Positions 1 to 8,418 of a DNA stretch of 33,550 nt are shown here, piece by piece. The translations under genes and the position numbers were made by a program. The DNA lies in the NCBI GenBank assembly GCA_003159795.1, contig PLPK01000030.1, positions 1 through 33,550 on the forward strand, written 5' to 3'. The stretch is from Acidimicrobiaceae bacterium. GTDB lineage: Bacteria; Actinomycetota; Acidimicrobiia; Acidimicrobiales; Bog-793. A model generated the notes under the pieces. The model was not told the DNA's origin, did not search any database, and was given only the letters and a program-made list of their open reading frames with translations. The stretch's first letter is position 1; each line of letters begins with the position of its first letter.

Positions 1-873
1 GTCCAGCAGCTTTTGCGGTGTGCCGTCGGGTTTGGTGGTATCGAAGACGAGGGCACCGTCGAAGCCGAGGACGCGGGCTACGGTCTCAGCCAGCTCGCGG
101 ATGGTGACGTCTTCGCCGGTGCCGATGTTGATCAGCGGCGGCGCGTCTTCGTTGAGCAGCGAGCCGAAGCGGGCGCCGTCGAGGTTCATCAGAAAACAGC
201 AGGCCTGACCGAGGTCGTCGGAGTATAGAAACTCTCGTCGCGGGGTTCCGGTTCCCCAGACGACGACCTGCTTTGCGCCGGAGGCCTTGGCCTCGGCTGT
301 CTTGCGGATCAGCGCGGGCAGGACGTGGCTGCTGTTGAGGCTGAAGTTGTCGTTCGGCCCATACAGATTGGTCGGCATAGCCGAGATGAAGTTGCGGCCG
401 TACTGTGCGCGGTACGAGGAGCACAACTTGATGCCAGTGATCTTCGCCAGGGCGTAGGCCTCGTTGGTCGGCTCCAGCGGGCCTGTGAGCAGTTGGTCCT
501 CGGTGATTGGCTGGGTGGCGTGGCGAGGGTAAATGCACGAGCTCCCGAGGTACAACAACTTTGTTACGTCGTAGAGATGCGACGCGTGAACCACAGTGCC
601 GTGGATCATCATGTTGTCGTAGAGAAACTCCGCTGGTCGGGTGGAGTTGGCCATGATGCCACCGACCGTGCCTGCCACGAGGTAGACGTATTCGGGACGG
701 TTGGCCCGGAACCAGTAGTTGACCGCTGCTTGGTCGCGCAGGTCGAGCTGGTCGCGCCGCGCGACGAGGAGAGTCGTGTAACCCTCTGCCTTGAGCTTGC
801 GGAGAACCGCAGATCCGACGAGGCCAACATGGCCTGCGACGAAGATACGCGCATCTTTCGGTACTGTCGCCAT
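1..873 (-). CDS. fcl: GDP-L-fucose synthase, 3' end cut by window edge
   Basis: This cytoplasmic NADP-dependent epimerase/reductase converts GDP-4-keto-6-deoxy-mannose to GDP-L-fucose for surface polysaccharides. The frame runs open from ATG at 873 to base 1 (291 codons). The family is about 310-320 residues, so roughly 25 residues are missing beyond the window. Seen: a Rossmann motif GHVGLVG (residues 14-20), the family segment SSCIYP (111-116) and the catalytic Tyr-Lys pair as YALAK (Y140, K144), followed by a GDP-sugar-epimerase-like segment around residues 160-175. A G-rich stretch just upstream of the ATG can serve as ribosome binding site. The neighbouring NDP-sugar decarboxylase remnant and tyrosine phosphatase suggest a former polysaccharide locus. 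The alternatives are other short-chain NDP-sugar reductases, but the SSCIYP context is typical of Fcl/WcaG. Confidence 0.93.
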   Translation of the reverse strand, partial: MATVPKDARIFVAGHVGLVGSAVLRKLKAEGYTTLLVARRDQLDLRDQAAVNYWFRANRPEYVYLVAGTVGGIMANSTRPAEFLYDNMMIHGTVVHASHLYDVTKLLYLGSSCIYPRHATQPITEDQLLTGPLEPTNEAYALAKITGIKLCSSYRAQYGRNFISAMPTNLYGPNDNFSLNSSHVLPALIRKTAEAKASGAKQVVVWGTGTPRREFLYSDDLGQACCFLMNLDGARFGSLLNEDAPPLINIGTGEDVTIRELAETVARVLGFDGALVFDTTKPDGTPQKLLD

Positions 874-942
874 TGCCCACCCCCCAACAACTTCTTGCAC
901 GACAGAATACACCGTTCAACAATAAGACTATGGGTGATTGGC

Positions 943-1658
943 GGCTCTTCTCAATGAACTGGGGCGCGTGAACAACTGACCGTGCTCCGATAGGTATCCA
1001 CCAGCGCGGCAAGGGGCCTCGCCATTCTCGTGGCTGTCGACAGCTTCGAGAGAGGGAGACCCCCGCCATGGGTGACGGTACCGAATTTGATGACACGCTG
1101 TTGGGACTGCCCGGCTTCCGGGTGCTGGCTGTGACCGACGACGGCGATGAGCTGCTCGTTGGCATCGAGACAATCCGCCGGGCGGCCGGGTGTCCCTCCT
1201 GCGGGGTGATCGCCAGGACCAAGGACCGGCTGCGGGTGTTGATCAGGGACCTGCCGGCCTTCGACCGGCGGGTGCGGCTGGTCTGGTCCAAGCGCCGCTT
1301 CTGTTGCCCGGATCCGGACTGCCCGGTTCAGACCTGGACCGAGCGCTCAGACGAGCTCCCCGATCGCCGTGTGCTCTCTGCTCGGACAGGTCGTGAGTGC
1401 ACCCGCGCCGTCGGTCAAGAGGCGCGCTCTGTCGCCTCGCTCGCACGCTGGCTCGGCGTCTCCTGGGCGACGGTGATGTCAGCTGTGCGCGACTACGGGA
1501 CACCGCTCGTTGACGACCCGGACCGGGTCGGAGAGGTCGCCTCGTTAGGCATCGACGAGACGGCATTCTTGCGAGCGAACGCCGAGCACCCGACGATGTA
1601 CGTCACCGGCCTGGTCGACCTGGAGCGGCGGGTGCTCGTCGACATGATCGAGGGGAAC
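943..1658 (+). mobile_element. Truncated ISL3-family insertion sequence (left end retained)
   Basis: The segment starts with GGCTCTTCTCAATGAACTGG at 943-962. This resembles the GGCTCTTC-type terminal inverted repeats of ISL3 elements, from memory of the family. It then carries the first half of an ISL3 transposase. The right half and right inverted repeat are absent, and sequence homologous to an NDP-sugar decarboxylase takes over at about 1650-1658. No matching right-hand target duplication can be checked because that end is lost. The 8 bases before the left end (935-942) would be the surviving target copy if the element once transposed here. Confidence 0.72.
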
Positions 1659-1661
1659 CGT
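1068..1661 (+). pseudogene. ISL3-family transposase, N-terminal half only
   Basis: ISL3 transposases (about 400-450 residues) cut and paste their element with a DDE nuclease. About 198 residues survive from ATG 1068, which has a GAGAGGGAG ribosome binding site upstream. Seen: a zinc-ribbon with CPSC (C42, C45) and CC-x4-C (C79, C80, C85), a helix-turn-helix near residues 122-140, and the first catalytic aspartate in the LGIDET motif (D163). The similarity stops at about codon 198 (VDMIEG). The frame stays open to 2198, but that part is out-of-frame translation of the neighbouring sugar gene. Without the second Asp and the Glu, the protein cannot be an active transposase. Confidence 0.85.
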
Positions 1662-2443
1662 TGTTCACAATCACGATTGACGGGCCGGTCGACATCGTCG
1701 CCCACCTCGCCTGCCCGGCATCGCCAGCCGACTACATCCGGCTCCCGCTCCAGACCCTCGACGTGGGCAGCCGGGGAAGCGAGGCCTGTCTCCGGCTGGC
1801 CGCCGAGCACGGGGCCCGCTACCTGCTCACCTCGACGAGCGAGGTATACGGCGATCCGCTCGTCCACCCGCAGCCCGAGACCTACTGGGGCAACGTCAAC
1901 CCGATCGGGCCGCGGAGCGTCTACGACGAGTCGAAGCGGTTCGCCGAGGCCCTCTCGATGGCCTGGGCGCGCGAGCGCGGGGTCGATGTCGGGATCGTAC
2001 GGGTCTTCAACACCTACGGCCCACGCCTTCGAGAGGGTGACGGCCGGGTGGTCTCGAACTTCATCGTGCAGGCCCTCACGGGCCGCCCGCTCACCGTCTA
2101 CGGCGACGGTCGGCAGACGCGCAGCCTGTGCTACCAGAGCGACCTCATTACCGGGATCATGGCGATGCTCGATGCTCGGGGTGTCACCGGGCCGGTGAAC
2201 CTCGGCAACCCGGCGGAGTTGACCGTGCTCGAGCTGGCGAACCTGGTGCTCGAGGCGACGGGCTCGTCGTCCGAGGTGGTCCACCGCGAAGCACTGGAGG
2301 ACGACCCGACCCGGCGGAAGCCGGACATCACGCGAGCGCGAGAGCTGCTCGGCTGGGCACCAGAGGTGTCTCTGGCCGACGGTCTGGGGAGGACGATCAG
2401 CTGGTTCGCCGGCATCCTCGACCACACGACGCTGCTGGGTTAG
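1661..2443 (+). pseudogene. UDP-glucuronate decarboxylase / dTDP-glucose dehydratase-like, 5'-truncated
   Basis: This is an extended short-chain dehydrogenase of the UDP-xylose synthase (UXS) type, which makes UDP-xylose from UDP-glucuronate. The open frame from TTG 1661 gives 260 residues. Seen: HLACPASP (15-22), STSEVYGDP (58-66), the catalytic YDESK (Y88, K92), a segment TYGPR and the C-terminal GWAPE. The first 55 or so residues, including the GxxGxxG NAD-binding loop, are missing because an ISL3 fragment is joined at about 1650-1658. The homologous frame can be read a few codons upstream of 1661, so the TTG is not a natural start. Without the nucleotide-binding loop the product should be inactive. 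Related epimerases (RfbB, GalE) are less likely because of the ACPASP motif. Confidence 0.85.
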
Positions 2444-2488
2444 GGGACATTGAGGCCGGCGGTTCAGCGCTAGCCGCTTTGGAGTGAC

Positions 2489-2540
2489 GGAACCAGTTTC
2501 CTGCGTGGTTCCACGACCGGCCAAGCCAAATGGTTCCAGT
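2489..2540. repeat. GGAACCA/TGGTTCC inverted and direct repeat cluster
   Basis: GGAACCA (2489-2495) pairs perfectly with TGGTTCC (2506-2512) across 10 bases, and a second TGGTTCC lies at 2531-2537. CCAGTTTC occurs twice (2493-2500 and 2535-2542). The repeats sit between the truncated sugar gene and the phosphatase. They could be an operator, or the scar of a mobile-element end. Confidence 0.45.
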
Positions 2541-2658
2541 TTCTTGGCGGGAGACAGCGGCTGGTCCTGAGAGCGGCCAAGGCATCAGCCGGCTTGTACT
2601 GCCGAGGTTCTGATCCCGTCGCCGGGTGTCGTGCGCTTCGCGTGGGGAACGTTGGGCT

Positions 2659-3288
2659 GTGATCGGCGCCGTTCGATACGCTCGGGCGATCGAGATCCTC
2701 GTCGTTTGCACCGCAAACATCTGTCGCTCACCGATGGCTGAGGCTCTGCTCGGGACGCGTATCGCTGAGCGCGAGTTGGCCGCCACCGTTGTGTCGGCCG
2801 GCGTGTTAGAAGGCGGTCACGAGCGGCCGGCCGAAGTGACCGCCGTCCTGGCAAAGAGAGGTATCGCGCTCCCAGACGGACTGAGTCGGCAGCTCGTCCA
2901 GGGCGACGTGCAGCGCGCCGATCTGGTGCTCGGCATGGAGAGGGAGCACGTTCGCGATGCAGTGCTTCTCGAGCCCGACGTCTGGCCCCGGACGTTCACT
3001 CTGAAAGAACTGGTCCGCCGCGGAGCCGAACTCGGCCCAAGGCTGCCGTTCGAGTCGCCTGGAGCGTGGCTGGCGAGAGCCCATGAAGGTCGGGACCGTC
3101 CTGACCTGCTCGGGGACTCCCCGCTCGATGATGTCGCCGATCCGTTCGGGGGCCCGGGCTCAGACTACGAGGCGGCTGCAACCGAGATCGAAGACCTAGT
3201 CGATCGCCTCGTATCCCTCCTTTGGCCCATGAGTGGAGGTTCGCACCATGCACCAGGAACATCTGGTGCGCAGGCGGTGCCCTCATGA
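2659..3288 (+). CDS. Low-molecular-weight protein-tyrosine phosphatase
   Basis: This cytoplasmic phosphatase removes phosphate from protein tyrosines. In capsule and exopolysaccharide loci such enzymes (Wzb/CpsB type) reset the tyrosine autokinase that controls polymerisation. The catalytic P-loop CTANICRS begins at C17 and fits CX5R(S/T). A DP-containing loop (DVADPFGG) near residue 150 carries the general-acid aspartate. The 209-residue length exceeds the usual 150-165. The surplus is a middle insertion around residues 110-145 and a short C-terminal tail. GTG 2659 is chosen because GGGGAA lies 9-14 bases upstream; GTG 2626 would add 11 residues without a clear ribosome site. It follows polysaccharide-gene remnants, which fits a role in surface-glycan control. 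Confidence 0.85.
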   Translation: MIGAVRYARAIEILVVCTANICRSPMAEALLGTRIAERELAATVVSAGVLEGGHERPAEVTAVLAKRGIALPDGLSRQLVQGDVQRADLVLGMEREHVRDAVLLEPDVWPRTFTLKELVRRGAELGPRLPFESPGAWLARAHEGRDRPDLLGDSPLDDVADPFGGPGSDYEAAATEIEDLVDRLVSLLWPMSGGSHHAPGTSGAQAVPS

Positions 3289-3614
3289 GGTCGTCCACCG
3301 ACACTGGTGACATCAAAGCGTCCGCCGCAACAGGCATCTGGCGGTCCGCTTGAGACGCCGGGTACAGACGACCTGATAGGTCGTCGCATTCAACATGATC
3401 CGATCATCCCTGGTCAACGACGCATAGCCGCACAGGGTCGTTCCTCTTGTTCGTACGGCATCGCCCTGGGCAAGTGCCCGCCACCTCCAGCAAGTCGCAC
3501 GCGGAGGCCAGCCTTGTCGTGCTCGGTCTCCTTGGCGAAGAGTAAGTCGAGCTGGTGAAGGCCGAGTACCGGCGACACCTCGCAGGCGCGGTCACGTGCT
3601 AGAGAAACCGGTGC
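3289..3614. other. Intergenic stretch with no convincing gene
   Basis: Only short open frames without family resemblance are present. On the plus strand around 3490-3595 there are two short coding-like runs broken by stops, which could be gene debris. I see no RNA gene, clear promoter or long inverted repeat. Confidence 0.4.
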
Positions 3615-4079
3615 ATGAATGGCGAGGAGCTCAGCGACGAGTCGTCCCGCGACGAGCACCGGAGCGGTCGATGCCGAGGCGGGCTCGGTTGGGCGGACAT
3701 TGGAATGTCCGCGCTCGTGATGCTCGTCATCTCTGTCCCCACCATGGCGGTTGAAGAGGACTGGCATGGCCGTCCGATGATCGACGAGCCGACTCACCTC
3801 TGGATCATCGCCACCTGCCTGGTGGCGGCTGCCTTCCTGATCGGAGGGGCGGTAGCCGGGCACCGCCGGCCCTCCGCGGCGCCCGAGCACGCCACAGCCG
3901 CCGCGAGCCTGGCTGTGGCCGTGCTGTTGGTGGCCGCCATATTGCGCAGGCTTTGGCTGGCCCACGAGGGCGTGTCCGTCGACGTGGCGGGGCTGTGGTG
4001 CCTGGGAGTTGTGGTGGCCCTCTGCTTGAGTGCGGCGGGATCACTGCTCGGCCGTCGGGCGACGACCGATGCACACTGA
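3615..4079 (+). CDS. Small four-helix membrane protein of unknown function
   Basis: The 154-residue product has a hydrophilic, charged N-terminus (1-26) followed by four hydrophobic segments at about 27-47, 61-81, 92-111 and 124-145, so it should be an integral membrane protein. No catalytic motif is visible. The general plan resembles small actinobacterial membrane proteins annotated only as hypothetical. ATG 3615 is preceded by a purine-rich but weak ribosome site (AGAGAAAC). Its stop overlaps the start of a tiny frame at 4069, suggesting possible co-translation. The coding nature is supported by the hydrophobic periodicity and high third-position G+C. Confidence 0.65.
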   Translation: MNGEELSDESSRDEHRSGRCRGGLGWADIGMSALVMLVISVPTMAVEEDWHGRPMIDEPTHLWIIATCLVAAAFLIGGAVAGHRRPSAAPEHATAAASLAVAVLLVAAILRRLWLAHEGVSVDVAGLWCLGVVVALCLSAAGSLLGRRATTDAH

Positions 4080-4203
4080 GGTTCTCGCCACTCGCACCGG
4101 CAAGGTCATCGAGGGCTACCGGCCGCATCTAGTGAAGAAGATCCTCACCGAAGACGTCGGCCTGTCGATCGATGGGGTCTGCCGCGTTCAGTTGACTCCG
4201 TGA
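4069..4203 (+). CDS. Small overlapping open frame, 44 residues, unrecognised
   Basis: ATG 4069 lies inside the last codons of the membrane-protein gene, and the frame ends at TGA 4201-4203. The product is polar with a basic middle (GYRPHLVKKIL) and no membrane segment. It could be a coupled small gene or the tail of a decayed larger one; I do not recognise the family. Third codon positions are mostly G or C, which gives mild support for coding. Confidence 0.3.
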   Translation: MHTEVLATRTGKVIEGYRPHLVKKILTEDVGLSIDGVCRVQLTP

Positions 4204-4308
4204 CAACCAAATCTGCAGCAGTCCCTGGGGGCCGGTCTGAAGTCCGAGCGGGTATCGTCGGCAGCCTCAGGCTGTGAACGGCGTCCGATCCGGACGCGAG
4301 GAGATCCG

Positions 4309-7300
4309 TTGTCGAAGTCGGCTGCGATGCCTGACAGAGTCGTCCGTCCGACCACGCGGCTTGGTGGCGCGCCGGTGCGGGGCGCGGCACGTCGGTCGGT
4401 CCGAGCGGTCAGCGGTCTGACAGTGTTCGTGGTGGCGGTGCTGGTCGGTCCGGCGTCGGGCGCGTCGCCGGTCGTGGGCCACGCGTTCTCGCCGGCCGGG
4501 TCGCTCGTGGCGGTCGGCGGTGTCCCGGGCCGGCCGTTCGGGGCCCGGCGTGTCGGGTCGCTCGCCGCCAACCGGATGGTTTCGCTCGGCGTCGCGCTGC
4601 GGCCGCGAGATCCGAGGGCACTTCGCGCCTTTGCCCAGGCCGTCTCGATGCCCGGCTCTTCCCTCTACCACCGCTATCTAACCCCCGGGGCATTCGCGGC
4701 CGAGTTCGGCCCTTCGAGCGCGAGCACGGCGGCAGTCGTTAGGGCGCTGCGCGGTGCGCGACTGCGCGTCGGGACCGTTTCGGCGAACGGTCTCATCGTT
4801 CCGGTTTCGGGGACCGTCGCCGAGGTCGACGCCGCGTTCCACACCCGCCTCGTCGCCTACAGGCTCGGCGACGGCAGGTTGGGCTGGGCGCCGTCGAAGG
4901 CGCCTCGGCTACCGGGGAGTGTGGCGCATGCGGTGTCAGCCGTGCTCGGTCTCGACGACCTCGTCCTCGCCCATTCATCCGTCGTACGCCCGCATGAGGA
5001 GCGGTCGCGAGCGGGATCGACCGCGGCGGCCTTCGTCGCGACCCCGGGCACGCGCGCGACTCCCCAGGCGTGTGCCGCGGCGATCTCCAGCGCGAGTGTG
5101 AACAAGGGCTGGACCGAGGACCAGCTCGCCAAGGCCTACGGGTTGAACAAGCTGTACGCCGAAGGCGGCCTCGGCGGTGGGCAGACGATCGGCGTGCTCG
5201 AACTCGAACCCTTTGAGCGCGCCGACATCGTGGCTTTCGACCGGTGCTTCTTCGGTACCGGTCAGACGACCGTGATCCACACGATCCCGATCGACGGGTT
5301 CGACCTGCGCGGGCCGGGGACCGGCGAGGCGGTCCTTGACCTCGAGATGCTCGCCGCGCTCGCGCCCGAAGCCCGTCTCGACGTCTACGCCGCCCCGAAC
5401 ACGTCGTTCGGTCCCATCGATGCCTACAACGCGATGGTGAGCGCCGACCAGGCGAACATCCTGTCGACGAGCTGGGGTGCGTGCGAGACGTCGCTCCAGA
5501 TCTCGGCCCCGGGGACTCAACAGATCGAGAACTACATCTTCGAGGAGGCGGCGGCGCAGGGACAGACCGTGTTCGCGTCCTCGGGTGACACCGGGTCGGA
5601 CGACTGCGCGGGGACGCAGTTCTCCTCCTCAACAGCCGAGCCGCCCTACCTGTCGGTCGACGACCCGGCGTCGCAACCGTATGTCGTCGGGGTCGGCGGG
5701 ACCTCGCTCCACTCCGACGCGCCACCGCTTAGCCGCGCCGGCGAGGTCGTATGGAACGACGGTGCGTCGGGCGGCGGGACTGGTGGCGGGGAATCGAACT
5801 CGTGGGCGAGTCCGGTCTGGCAGGCGCAGTCGGGCGTTCAGGGCACCGCGGACGCGCCGAGACGACTCGTCCCCGACGTGAGTTCGGCCGCCGACGAGGA
5901 CCGGGGGGTCACCTTCTACAGCGCGAGCTTCTCGTCCGGTTCCTCGTTTCCGTCGGGGGACGCCGGGTGGACGACGCTTGGCGGGACGTCGATCGCCACA
6001 CCGACGTGGGCCGCGATCGTCGCGGACATCGCCTCGTCGGGTGGCGATTGCGCGACACTCCCGATGACGCGGGGCGGGCGGGATCTCGGCTTCGTCGCCC
6101 CCGAGCTCTACGCGGTCGCGGCGTCGAGCTACGCAACCTCTTACAACGACATCACGGTCGGCAACAACGACGTGTTCGGCCTGGGTCTCGGCTACTCGGC
6201 CGAGCCGGGGTTCGACTTCGCCTCGGGTCTTGGCTCGCCGATCGTCACCGACCCGGTCGGAAACGGTGGCCTGGCGGGCGCGCTCTGCGCCGTCGCGACG
6301 ACGACCGGGGGCGTCATTGCGGCCCCGGTCGTGTCCGGGGTCACCCCCGGTGACGGCCCGACGACGGGGGGCAATGTCGTGACCCTGACCGGCACTGGCT
6401 TCACCACGCCCGGCACCAAGCTGCACGTCGAGTTCGGCGCGGCGACGGCGAGCATCGATTCTGTCTCGGACACGTCGCTCACCGTCACCGCGCCCCCGTC
6501 GGCCGTTCCCCCGGTCGAGGCGGCGACGGGCGCCGCCGGCGCGGTCGAGATCTCGGTGACCGTCACGAACCGATCGGGAGAGGCGACGAGCCGGGGGACC
6601 GCTGCGTCGCTCTACGACTACGTCGCCGAGGACGCATCACAGTTGGCTGAGCCGAGCGTGGCGGCGATCGGTCCCCCCGAGGGCAACGTGCGCGGTGGCC
6701 GCTCCGTCACGATCTGGGGAAGCGGCTTTGCCACCGGAAAGGTGCCCTCGGTCACGTTCGGCGGGGTGGGGTCGTCCCGGGTCACGGTCCTGCACGACTA
6801 TGAGATCAGGGCTCGCGTGCCCGCCGAATCACGATCGACCAGGTGCACGACAGGCGTCCGTTTCGAGCCGGCGACCGTCTGCCAGGTCGAGGTCGTCGTT
6901 GGCACGTCACGGGGTTCGAGTGCGACCGAACCGATCTTGCCGCCACCCTCCGGGCGTGTCGTGCTCGGTCCCCAGGGGGTGATCCGGACTGGTGCGGGCA
7001 CCGAGGAGGCCCCGGCGGTGACGGAGTACGACTATGTCCCGACCCCGACAGTGACGCTGGTCGCGGTCGGCAGGTCAGCTGCCCTGCCGGTGCGCATCTT
7101 CGGATCTGGCTTCTCGGTGCTCTCGTTCGACTGGGTGAACCTGGGCTCGGCTTCGTCGGTCGATAGCGAGCAGACGATGGTCGACTACGTCTCCCCGACG
7201 TCGATCGTCGTCACGCCGACCTCCGAGGACCCGACGGGCGCCTCGGCCGTGCCGTTCACCGGCGGCGTGAGCGTCCAGACGGCCGGAGGGCTGAGCAACG

Positions 7301-8181
7301 CCGCCGCCGTGCCGGCTCGTGGGGTGCTCTCCGTGCATCACCTCTCCGTACTCGGTGGATCGACCGCGGGCGGGACGGAGCTCCTCGTCACGGGGGCGGG
7401 TCTCGCCGGTGTCCGGTCGGTCGCCTTCGTGGGCGAGCTCTCGCCACAGCTCGCGGTCTCCACCGGTTCGGCGGTGATGCACGTCTCGGCCGGTGAGCTG
7501 CTGGTCAGGACCCCGGCGCACGCCGCGGGACCCGTCGACGTCCTGCCGTGTTCGGCGACGGCATGCGCCCTGGCGCGACGAGTCGTCGACACGTTCGTCT
7601 TCGTCCCCCGGTCCGCGCACTCGCTCGCGGCGGTCTCCCCCGCGGCGGGCCCGGCCTCCGGCGGGACCGGGGTGACGCTGTTCGGGAGCGGTGTCGACGA
7701 GGCCTCGGCGGTGCTGTTCGGTCCGGCCGTTTCGAGTGTGGTGGCACCGGCACCGGGGTTCCCGCGGGATGACCCGTACGTCGCGGAGGTGCATTCGCCT
7801 CCCGGGCGCGCCAACGCCCGCGTCGCCGTCGCCCTGCTCGGATCGAGGGGCCAAGCCGCCCCACCCCCGCGGGCGTGGTTCCGGTACGTGCCGAGCGCGC
7901 CGAGCGCGCCGCGAGTAGTCGGTCTCGTGCGGGCGGGCACGACGGTCGTTCTCCACTGGCAGACTCCGGCGAGCGACGGGGGCTCGCGGATCACCTCCTA
8001 CACGGTCGTCGTCTCGGCGCCGGGCGCCGCCGGGCGCAGCTGGCGGTTCGGTTCCCGAATCCGCACGGTGCGGCTCACGGGGTTCGTCCCCGGACGGTCC
8101 TACCGGTTTGTCGTGGCGGCGTGGAATGTCAAACACGGGAAGGGCCCACCCGGGGCCGCCCTCGCCGCCGGCGCCGCCTGA
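4309..8181 (+). CDS. Secreted sedolisin-type (S53) serine-carboxyl peptidase with IPT/TIG and FN3 repeats
   Basis: This exported acid-active endopeptidase belongs to the kumamolisin/sedolisin family. From TTG 4309, which has GAGGAG 5-6 bases upstream, the order is: a long basic signal/anchor region with hydrophobic core 34-50; pro-domain about 85-220, which is normally self-cleaved; catalytic domain about 265-650; several IPT/TIG immunoglobulin-like repeats (about 673-772, 783-870, 912-1000, 1007-1097 and 1106-1194, some weak); and a C-terminal fibronectin-III domain (1199-1290). The catalytic residues are visible: E340 and D344 in EAVLD, the oxyanion aspartate D427 in SSGDTG, and S561 in GGTSIATP. 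The calcium-site region is FDFASGLGSP (635-644). At 1290 residues it is about twice a minimal sedolisin; the tail probably mediates surface or substrate binding. Confidence 0.93.
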   Translation: MSKSAAMPDRVVRPTTRLGGAPVRGAARRSVRAVSGLTVFVVAVLVGPASGASPVVGHAFSPAGSLVAVGGVPGRPFGARRVGSLAANRMVSLGVALRPRDPRALRAFAQAVSMPGSSLYHRYLTPGAFAAEFGPSSASTAAVVRALRGARLRVGTVSANGLIVPVSGTVAEVDAAFHTRLVAYRLGDGRLGWAPSKAPRLPGSVAHAVSAVLGLDDLVLAHSSVVRPHEERSRAGSTAAAFVATPGTRATPQACAAAISSASVNKGWTEDQLAKAYGLNKLYAEGGLGGGQTIGVLELEPFERADIVAFDRCFFGTGQTTVIHTIPIDGFDLRGPGTGEAVLDLEMLAALAPEARLDVYAAPNTSFGPIDAYNAMVSADQANILSTSWGACETSLQISAPGTQQIENYIFEEAAAQGQTVFASSGDTGSDDCAGTQFSSSTAEPPYLSVDDPASQPYVVGVGGTSLHSDAPPLSRAGEVVWNDGASGGGTGGGESNSWASPVWQAQSGVQGTADAPRRLVPDVSSAADEDRGVTFYSASFSSGSSFPSGDAGWTTLGGTSIATPTWAAIVADIASSGGDCATLPMTRGGRDLGFVAPELYAVAASSYATSYNDITVGNNDVFGLGLGYSAEPGFDFASGLGSPIVTDPVGNGGLAGALCAVATTTGGVIAAPVVSGVTPGDGPTTGGNVVTLTGTGFTTPGTKLHVEFGAATASIDSVSDTSLTVTAPPSAVPPVEAATGAAGAVEISVTVTNRSGEATSRGTAASLYDYVAEDASQLAEPSVAAIGPPEGNVRGGRSVTIWGSGFATGKVPSVTFGGVGSSRVTVLHDYEIRARVPAESRSTRCTTGVRFEPATVCQVEVVVGTSRGSSATEPILPPPSGRVVLGPQGVIRTGAGTEEAPAVTEYDYVPTPTVTLVAVGRSAALPVRIFGSGFSVLSFDWVNLGSASSVDSEQTMVDYVSPTSIVVTPTSEDPTGASAVPFTGGVSVQTAGGLSNAAAVPARGVLSVHHLSVLGGSTAGGTELLVTGAGLAGVRSVAFVGELSPQLAVSTGSAVMHVSAGELLVRTPAHAAGPVDVLPCSATACALARRVVDTFVFVPRSAHSLAAVSPAAGPASGGTGVTLFGSGVDEASAVLFGPAVSSVVAPAPGFPRDDPYVAEVHSPPGRANARVAVALLGSRGQAAPPPRAWFRYVPSAPSAPRVVGLVRAGTTVVLHWQTPASDGGSRITSYTVVVSAPGAAGRSWRFGSRIRTVRLTGFVPGRSYRFVVAAWNVKHGKGPPGAALAAGAA

Positions 8182-8284
8182 GCCGGACGCCGGACCACCT
8201 CGGGTGGGGCCCCGCCGGGACGGGTCGCATGCCCCGCATGCCGGAGCGCGACCGGGTTAGGGCGAACCGCCCCTGGAGGGGAGA

Positions 8285-8342
8285 CCCGGCGCGCCGGGAG
8301 GGGCGCAGGGGTCGCAGTCGCCCGGCGGCGCGGCGGTACACT
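8285..8342 (+). promoter_or_regulatory. Candidate promoter/operator region of the dienelactone hydrolase gene
   Basis: A perfect 14-bp palindrome CCCGGCGCGCCGGG occupies 8285-8298. A -10-like TACACT lies at 8337-8342, 76 bases before the hydrolase ATG. No good -35 is visible, so the promoter call is tentative. Confidence 0.3.
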
Positions 8343-8418
8343 GCCGTCGCTCAACCCCGCGCCGACGTGACTGCCGGCGCGGCCCCAGACGGACGGGTTG
8401 GTCGGAGAGGGCGAATCG

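Noticed and set aside
86-1291. 401-codon minus-strand frame overlapping fcl and the transposase
   Set aside because: It is an out-of-phase reading of the fcl gene and the IS, with no family resemblance.
1662-2198. Second half of the 376-codon frame that starts at 1068
   Set aside because: Beyond the junction it is an out-of-frame translation of the UXS-like gene, so no true fusion protein is expected.
3307-3558. 83-codon plus-strand frame
   Set aside because: No ribosome site, no recognisable motif and no coding-like third-position bias.
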